Shown in pieces: positions 57,355-64,000 of a DNA stretch of 64,000 nt; the stretch's first letter is position 1; every line of letters starts with the position of its first letter. The translations under genes were made by a program, and so were the position numbers. The notes below the pieces were generated by a model. That model had not been told where the DNA came from. It searched no databases and saw only the letters and a program-made list of their open reading frames with translations. The stretch is from Otatea glauca. Its lineage: Eukaryota; Streptophyta; Magnoliopsida; Poales; Poaceae. The stretch is from positions 33,199,591-33,263,590 of the forward strand of contig CM070719.1 of assembly GCA_036346275.1 (NCBI GenBank). The letters run 5' to 3'.

Positions 57355-58640
57355 GGCCCAGCGCCTTGGTGGCGAGGCGGCCGGATGCCTCTGTGAGGTT
57401 GGTGTTGAGTGCTCGTTTAACGTCGTAGCAGAGCGGTGCCTTGGTCGGCGGGGGCGGCCGGATGCCTCTGTGAGGTTGGTGTCAAGTGCCTTGGTCGGCG
57501 GGACGGCCGGATGCCTCTGTGAGGTTGGTGTCCGGCGCTCGTTCGCGTCGTAGCTAAACGAGTGCCTTGGTTGGCGAGGCGGCCGGATGCCTCTGTGAGG
57601 TTGGTGTTCGAGTGCTCGTTTAACGTCGTAGCTAAACGGTGCCTTGGTGGCGAGGGCGGCCGGATGCCTCTGAGGTTACGGTGTCCAGCGCCTTGGTCGG
57701 CGAGACGGCCGGATGCCTCTGTGAGGTTCTAGTGTGCGAGTGCCTTGGTGGCGGGGCGATCGGATGCCTCTGTGAGGTTGGTGTCCGCGCCTTGGTCGGC
57801 GGGGCGGCCGGATGCCTCTGTGAGGTTCGGGTGTCCAGTGCTCGTTTACGTCGTAGCTAGAGCGATTGCCTTGGTGGCGGGGGCGGCCGGATGCCTCTGT
57901 GAGTTACGGTGTCCAAGCGCCTTGGTCGGCGAGACGGCCGGATGCCTCTGTGAGGTTGGGTGTCAGAGTGCCTTGGTCGGCGGGGCGGCCGGATGCCTCT
58001 GTGAGTTACGGTGTCCAGCGCCTTGGTCGGCGGGGCGGCCGGATGCCTCTGTGAGTTGGTGCTCGAGTGCCTTGAGTCGGCGGGGCGGCCGGATGCCTCT
58101 GTGAGGTTACGGTGTCAGAGTGCCTTAGTCGGCGGGGCGGCCAGGAGGCCTCTGTGAGGTTGGTGTCAGTGCCTTGGTGGCGGGGCGGCCGGATACCTCT
58201 GTGAGGTTGGTGTCCGGCGCCTTGGTCGGCGGGGCGGCCGGATGCCTCTGTGAGGTTACGGTGTCAAAGTGCCTTGGTCGGCGGGGCGGCCGGATGCCTC
58301 TGTGAGGTTGGTGTCAGTGCCTTAGTCGGCGGGGCGGCCGGATGCCTCTGTGAGGTTGGTGTCAGCGCCTTGGTGGCGGGACGGCCGGATGCCTCTGTGA
58401 GTTGGTGTCCAGCGCCTTGGTGGTGGGCGGCCGGATGCCTCTGTGAGTTGGTGTCAGCGCCTTGGTCGGCGGGGCGGCCGGATGCCTCTGTGAGGTTGGT
58501 GTCGAGTGCTCGTTTACGTCGTAGCTAAACGGTGCCTTGAGTCGGCGAGGGCGGCCGGATGCCTCTGTGAGGTTACGGTGTCAGCGCCTTGGTCGGCGAG
58601 ACGGCCGGATGCCTCTGTGAGGTTACGGTGTCCGAGTGCT
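57355..58640. repeat. Tandem repeat array, about 23 units of about 47-50 bp
   Basis: Unit core 'ggcggccggatgcctctgtg' followed by 'aggttggtgtc', a variable junction and 'gtgccttggtcggcgggg'. I count about 23 cores. About five units are longer because they include 'tgctcgttta.cgtcgtagct' (near 57410, 57540, 57615, 57840 and 58508). Part of the Tat 3' region. Confidence 0.9.
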
Positions 58641-59590
58641 CGTTTAACGTCGTAGGCTGGGCGTGAGTGCTCGTTCTGCGTCGTGGCTGGGCGTGAGTGC
58701 TCGTTTGTCGTGGCTGGGCGTGGGGCATCCTTCTCGAGTCCTCGTCGGGCGAGGTAGGCTGCGGAGGAATGGCGCCGTCTATCCCACATGTATACCCCAT
58801 CGCGGTGTGGGACACAGAGGATGGCGGCGCGTTTACCTCGTTGGTTTGAGCAGCCGTGCTCGTGGAGCTAATAGCGGGTAGTCAGAGTGGGTCTGGGAGG
58901 TCCCGCCCAAGGGGACCCTTAAGCGCGGACGGTCCCGGTAGGGTGTCACAGCCTGCTGTGGGCGACCCATAAAAACCTTTCTCTACTCAATCCGTATGGA
59001 CTCTGGGTCGTCATGGGCCAGAAACCTGACTGGTGTCGCTCATTGATGAGCTCCGGGAGAGTGTGAAGTATGGTCTTGGGCCAGTAGAGGTGATTAGGCC
59101 GTCGGTAGGCCTAGCAGGGCCCAGTGGGGCTCACCTCATACACGCCCCTTGCTCAAGTTTCTTTGGGGCGGCCTTATACCCATCTGGTGGGGTAGGCCTT
59201 TTTGAACACCTGACTCGTCATTTGGGCCTGGCGCAAGCCACAAAGCTTTGCCGTCTTGGGGCGCGGCGGCCAGATGGGCTTCTCGCGCGCCGAAACAGTT
59301 CGGCCTAAAGGCGGAGGCAGAGAGGTTACGGGACCGCGTTGTTGAGGCGGCGTCTTTATGGCCTTATCGCTGACATGGCGAGGATTAAAGCGGAGTGGTA
59401 TTAGGCCCAGGAGTTACGGTGGCGCCTTGGCGAGGTGGTATGCGGCAGCAGCAGCGGGGTGCACTTGGCGGTGTTCGCTCGATCCTCTAAATCGCCCGTT
59501 AGGTGCTCTCGGGTGGTCACGCTTTCTTGCCTTCTCTGTCTACGCCTGCGAAACAAGAAAAGCACGAGAGCTAAGGAAAAAAAACCCGAC
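58641..59590. other. Tat 3' region between array and antisense ORF
   Basis: GC-rich. Starts with three short repeats of 'ggctgggcgtgagtgctcgt' type (58650-58720). No domain recognised. Confidence 0.4.
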
Positions 59591-59599
59591 CTTTCTTTC

Positions 59600-60110
59600 T
59601 CACCTTCGATCGTCTCCCTGTGAAGATGTCGTGGCGGAGTGCTCAGCGCCAAGACAGTGCGTCTTCGGCTTAGTGAAGAAGGGCTTCCTCATGCCGCGAG
59701 GACCTTCCATTTGGAGGGTGCCGGCCGGGGCTACCCCAGCGCCCGTGGCGGCAGATCGTGGTGCCGCCTCGTTCTTGGCCGGTTTTGGCTGCCATTGCAC
59801 CGTTCGTCAGGGGCTGTTGTCTCATTACAAGGTGGAGGTGCACCATCTCAACCCCAATAGGGTCCTCCACATCGCCATCTTCATCCACATTGTCGCGAGG
59901 CCTTCTGAGGATCGAGCCGCCTTGGGCGTTGTGGAGCACTTCTTCGAGCAAGGCTGCGGAAAGGCAGGCCGTCGGGCGCCGTGGCGTCCACAGGTGGCTG
60001 GCCCTCGGCTCGCCCGGTCGAACCGCAGTACACGGAGGTAAAGCGCCCTCGTCCAACAAGAGTGGCGTTCGAATGGCTCTCGTTCAAAGCGTCGGCGGCA
60101 GCGCCCTCGT
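59600..60110 (+). pseudogene. Antisense ORF of the Tat element, Transposase_28-like domain
   Basis: Plus strand, opposite to pol. The stretch RQGLLSHYKVEVHHLNPNRV followed by LHIAIFIHI at about 59810-59900 matches the conserved centre of the 'putative gypsy-type transposon' domain (Transposase_28) found in grass Tat elements. In the next frame GRTAVHGGKAPSSNK near 60010-60060 is its usual continuation. At least two frame changes break it. Function of this protein in retrotransposons is unknown. Confidence 0.6.
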
Positions 60111-60349
60111 TTCACCGGCGAGCTACCCATGGTGGAGGCGGTGGAGGCTGAAGCGCCGAAAGAGAAGAACAAGCTGGCCACGATCGTGGAAGCGGTCGGG
60201 GCTCAAAGGCGAGGGCTCACCAGGGGCGTGGTTGTGCGGCGCCTTTATGGGGATCGCGTGCAACCACTTGTGCGAGCCGCACCCCATTCCCGTCTGTGAG
60301 GCCGTCCGTGGCGAGGATAAGCGAGAACCAGGTGGCAGCGTCTGAGGTG

Positions 60350-62850
60350 GAGGCGGGTGGCGGCCGTTCTGGCGAGCGCCACGGTGGCGCGGATGGCCAC
60401 CGGAGCCATTCTCGGCTTTTCCGCCGTCTGTAAGCGGTGAAATTCCTTTACCTTCTCTTTTCTTTGTCCTTAGCACTTGGCCGACATTCTGCATCCTCTT
60501 AGGGGCTCATGGGGATGTCTTCGGTGCCGCTCGAGGATAAGGAAGCCTGACGACCGCCCGGCGAAGGCAGCGGTGACTCCTCCATAAGCGGAAGGAGGAA
60601 AGGAGGAGGAAGAAACATAAGGCAGCGAGCAGGCCTTGTGAGAGATGTGTCGGAGACCACCGCCGTGGGGACAACCTCCCAGCAGTGGCGGGAGTGCCTC
60701 GGCCACCCCTATGGTGGGTTTTTCACGACTGCCGTGGCGGCGGCCGGCGCGGACTTCGGCGAGGCGGCATCCGCGGGCCCGTGGCCACGGATCCCAGCGA
60801 GGCGATCTTGCGCTTCCTGATCGTCGCGGCGTCTCGGTGAAGGTGGCCCGGGAGGCGACCGGCCGACTGCCCCTGGCGGCGGCGGCAAAGAAGCGCGCGT
60901 GCCGCGCACCCGCTCGGCCTTGTAAGTGTATTCTTTCTATTGGAGCATTTCTCTTTTTGGCAAAGCGCCCGGCGACTCTTGAATCTTTGCAGCGTCTGGC
61001 GCCTATCTTTGGGGTGGCCAGTGGGGCGTCTGCATCGGCTCCATAAATGCTGGCCGGTGATTCGGTGACCCGTCGGGTCGGTGGAAGTCGCGGCGTCGGC
61101 GTCAGGCGCGATCGCCTTGAGGGCGGGGCCTCACCGGTCGTGGCCAGAAGAAGAACTTCCGCCGCCTCCGTGAGACCCCCCGACAGCGTGATCGTCGTTT
61201 TGGAGATGAGACAATGGCGCGCCCGTGATCGCGCCCGATCGTGGCGGAGCCGACGGCGAAGTGCTCGACCCTCGTCGAGGAGGTGCGGCCGATGCTCCTC
61301 GGCGCGGTCGCAGGCGTTCGAAGGTTGACCTCGTCACCCTTGCCCATAGTGCTGGGCGGGCGGCGTCCCGCCCGAGCAGCGGCGGTAGCCGCCGGGTGTA
61401 ATCCGGGTCGGGCGTCATGGGTCGGCGGAGGAGGCGAGTGGGCGCCCTTGGCAAAAGCGCGGGCGGGCGAAGCGAGATAAGGCGAATCCGTGAAGGTCGG
61501 CTCTTGCTCACGAAGTCTTCCACGAGGTATTGGAATCGATGGTCGAAGTCGGCCGGTCGCCGGTAGGTCGGTAGAAAAGTTCGACTCGTTGCACATTTTG
61601 ATAGTTCTTAGTGCGACTAGCGGGTGTCCACGTTTTGCGGCCTGCGGGCTCGCCGTGCGCGAGTTGAGCTCTGCGGTGCTCAAACGGTCGTAGGCGAGGC
61701 TGCGGCCGAAGGAGTGCGATCGGCTGCGCCTTGGTGCGCCTAGCCGAGGCCACAGGGCATTAGCGATCGGGGCGGTGGTGATCCGCCGAGGGACTTGAAG
61801 AGGCCACAAGGCCCTTCATGATGGCGCCTAGGGCCAAAGCCTTGAGGCGAAGTGGCGGAGCTATAGTCCTCCACAGCGGAGTTCACGAGGCCAAGGATCC
61901 GCCGTTGCCCGGAGGGACCATGTGACGCGAGTAACACGTCTGCGGACAGCGAAACAAGGCTCGAGGGCGCTTGCGGGATTCGTTCGGTGACGGCTACTCA
62001 AAGGCTGGCGGTGAAGACTTCATCTGGTGAAGTCGGGCGGCAATCGACCAACTCTGCGGCCGATAAGTGTCTCAATTCTTCAATTAAGTTTGGGGTGCGA
62101 CCCGGCGAACTTATCAAAATCTCGCAATCCGTAGTAGCGAGAAGAATCGGCGTCACGTGGAAGCGCGACGGCCGGATGCTCGCGGCGTGGCGATCGTGGC
62201 GGGATGAGGCGGCGGCGTTAAAGGTTCGCGGAGGCGGTCGGGCGAGATGGCGCGAGCGGAGCCCTCGCAAAGGCGGTCGGGAGTCTGCGGCGCATCCTTG
62301 GGCCGGGGCGGGCAGTGCCCTTGCCTCCGTCTTGGCGAGTGCGGACTTAAGAAAAAGCGGTGGTCACCGTGCTGCGCTTGGAGCCGTCGTGGCCCGGTCA
62401 ACACCATCTCGTACTCTGACGGCATCGACCTCGCGGTGGTGGGCGGGCGTGGCGGGAGCCGGATCGGCGAGGAGATCGGCCGGTTCGAGCTCTGGTCGAG
62501 CCGCCGCCCGGGAGATCGCCGGCCGCATCCGCCCGCGAGCCGCCCTCGAGGAAGCGAGGCGACCAACTCTCGTCTCTTGCCGGTCGCGCCAAGAAGAATA
62601 AAAATATAGTTAGCTTTATCCTTTTTAGATTGTAAAGACCGCTATTTAAACAATCTTGAATTTATCAAGTTCGAAATGCGTCCCTCGTCCTTTTTCGTAT
62701 TTAGGGTGGCGTTTGGCCGACCATAGCCTTAAGGACCACGGGGTCACTTATCGTGGGTCGGTCGTTTTGGGAGGGCGAGGTGGATTGGAGACTTGGCTAT
62801 CACGTGGTTAGGCGCACTTGTGAGGATAGGATTGTTCTAGACCGGCGGGG
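60350..62850. other. Tat 3' region, remainder
   Basis: Very GC-rich. Several long open frames exist on both strands (for example at 61100-61810 minus and 61990-62600 plus), but GC-rich DNA has few stops and I recognise no domain. It may include the rest of the antisense ORF, which in relatives ends in a coiled coil. Confidence 0.4.
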
Positions 62851-62854
62851 ATCT

Positions 62855-63200
62855 TTCCACTCGGGCACTTCCTTCTTCAGCGAGTGCTACTTTGCAACCA
62901 TAGCCCGTGGGGCGTAGGTGTAACACTTGGGTTGAGAGGGTTCTTGCTCGGGATGAACATCATGACCCGGTCGGGTCCGTGCCCTCATAAGCGCGTGAGG
63001 CGGTGAGTTCGTGCGGGGGAGGAGTGTTCCTGCCGGCCCAAGGTCACTCCACTCGGTACTTCCTTCTTCCAAAGTGTTAGCAACCATAGCCGCTGGGGCG
63101 TATAGTACAGTAACACTTGGGTCGAAGGGGTTACGCTCGGGAAGGACCTTGTGGTCGGTCGGTCATCAACCAGCATAGCGCCGACCGGGGCGACTTGAGC
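62855..63200. repeat. Two-copy direct repeat, period about 191 bp
   Basis: 'ccactcgg.acttccttctt' ... 'gcaaccatagcc' ... 'taacacttgggt' ... 'gctcggga' occurs at about 62859 and again at about 63050 in the same order. Confidence 0.7.
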
Positions 63201-63286
63201 AGGGGGCAGAAGGGCATCCCAGTCGTCGCATGGCGACGGTGCTCGGAAGGAAGAAAGTAAAGAGCATGCTAGGAAGAGGAAAGAGT

Positions 63287-64000
63287 TTAGGGATAGAATC
63301 GCCTTAACTTTTCTATATTCCATGCATTTGGAAGGATCGACCGTCGGTGTCCTTGGCGAAAGGTGCGGTAGGAGGATCTGCCGCGACGGTGAAGGGCCTT
63401 CGAGGCGACAACTTGTGCTTATCCTTCTGATGCGGACCCGACCACGAGGACGGTCGCCCGACCTTGAAAGACCGCCCTCGAACTGGCGGTACGTGATAGC
63501 GTCGCGAGCTTGTTGATACGGCGATCGCGGGGCGGCCCGTCATCGCCTCGTCGATCACGGTCGTGAGTCTTGTTGTCGGCGAGCCCCGAGCCTCCTCGAA
63601 ACTTGCGGTCTTGGGGCGCCATACTCCAAGTCTGTCGGCAAGGCGGCTTCAACACCGTATACCATAAAAGCGGTGTGAACCGGTCGCCGGGTAGGCGTGG
63701 TCCGTAGACTCGGAGGGCGGAGGGTAGCTCGGTCGCCCGCGCCCAGCGAAGTGCTTGAGCGGCGAAGATCCGCGGCAGGCCCTTGAAGGATCATGCCGTT
63801 TTGCGCTCGACTGGCCGTTGGTCGCGGATGGGCCACGGCGCCCAATCGGCAGCGGATGTTGAAGTCATCGCGAGAACTCGAGAATTCCTTTCCGTGAGCT
63901 GCGTTCGTTGTCGGTGATGATGGGTTTGGGACTCGAATCGAAAGACTATGTCGCGGAAGAAGATGGCGCTTGTGCTTGGCGTGGCGCTTACGGCCGGCAG
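63287..64000 (-). pseudogene. Tat gypsy integrase, C-terminal part of pol (5' part outside window)
   Basis: Minus strand. The core is recognisable: PNPIITDNE near 63925-63900 holds a catalytic Asp, VAHPRP and NGMILQG near 63840-63790 flank the catalytic Glu region, then HTAFMVYGVEAALPTDLEYG near 63690-63610, DKHKLSPRRPFTVAADP near 63440 and KDTDGR, and the end AWNIEKLRRFYP with TAA at 63289-63287. Indels shift the frame repeatedly. No chromodomain follows. The integrase inserts the DNA copy into the genome. Confidence 0.8.

Larger units (their letters stand above)
55631..64000 (-). mobile_element. Tat/Retand-type Ty3/gypsy retrotransposon (3' part)
   Basis: Minus strand, running off the right edge. 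From 3' end inward: 3' LTR (55631-56529), PPT, a 6.7-kb region with a tandem repeat array and an antisense ORF, then the C-terminal integrase of pol (63287-64000). A long non-pol region between pol and the 3' LTR, with tandem repeats and an extra ORF, is characteristic of the Tat lineage (Retand, Grande, Ogre). No chromodomain follows the integrase, also as expected for Tat. Confidence 0.75.

Noticed and set aside
57355..58640. Array of short repeats resembling a CRISPR array or a repeat-protein gene (frames reading GRPDASV/GCLCEV)
   Set aside because: Units are contiguous tandem copies without unique spacers, there are no cas genes, and the context is a plant retrotransposon. The frames are a by-product of the repeat and break at every indel.
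61102..62601. Long open frames on both strands (up to 235 residues)
   Set aside because: No recognisable motif, overlapping on both strands, in GC-rich Tat 3' DNA; not supported as genes.

Overview
This window is nuclear DNA from a grass (Poaceae) with a large, repeat-rich genome. I infer that from three things: a spliced eukaryotic gene with GT-AG introns whose product resembles plant NAA25, the grass-type transposable element (TE) families (Tekay chromovirus, Sirevirus, Tat/Retand, CACTA with Ulp1, hAT), and the alternation of AT-rich introns with very GC-rich TE DNA. There are no bacterial operons, rRNA or tRNA genes, or CRISPR arrays. The only host gene I can support is the 5' part of NAA25, on the minus strand at about 1.2-4.5 kb. 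Almost everything else is a nest of transposable elements.

Layout. 1-797: end of a Tekay-type LTR, probably a solo LTR, in or beyond intron 6 of NAA25. 1232-4455 (-): NAA25 exons 6 to 1. 4456-5044: NAA25 upstream region with a telo-box. 5053-7110: non-autonomous hAT element with an 8-bp target duplication. 7204 to about 12.7 kb: CACTA element with a degenerate Transposase_24/DUF8039/Ulp1 gene on the minus strand and a captured MATH-BTB exon on the plus strand. 13340-17505 (-): a multi-exon Ulp1 (C48) transposon gene whose catalytic residues look intact. 17.9-21.66 kb (+): 3' end of a Sirevirus (Ty1/copia). 21755-35276: a second hAT-like end, split by full-length Tekay element E1 (21791-34645). 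35.3-37.0 kb: AT-rich repeats. 37023-49770: full-length Tekay element E2. 49.77-50.40 kb: the other half of E2's target repeat and a CACTA subterminal motif. 50.39-54.33 kb (-): 5' end of another Sirevirus (gag and LTR). 54.33-55.63 kb (+): Sirevirus reverse transcriptase. 55631-64000 (-): Tat/Retand gypsy element, with its 3' LTR, a long 3' region holding a 23-copy tandem repeat and an antisense Transposase_28 ORF, and the integrase end of pol running off the right edge.

How the parts relate. E1 sits in hAT2 (5-bp duplication GCTTG, exact). E2 sits in a repeat whose uninterrupted paralogue lies 1.4 kb upstream, so the empty site can be read. A Tat element has cut the plus-strand Sirevirus. 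E1 and E2 both carry PBS, orf0, gag, PR, RT, RH, IN, chromodomain and PPT, but both are riddled with small indels, many at identical positions. Sequencing error in methylated CG-rich DNA must be excluded before those are read as biology.

I did not find a clearly new biological system. The most interesting items are the MATH-BTB exon capture in the CACTA element, the Ulp1 gene at 13.3-17.5 kb, the swapped central LTR segment between E1 and E2, the shared lesions, and the antisense ORF in the Tat element.
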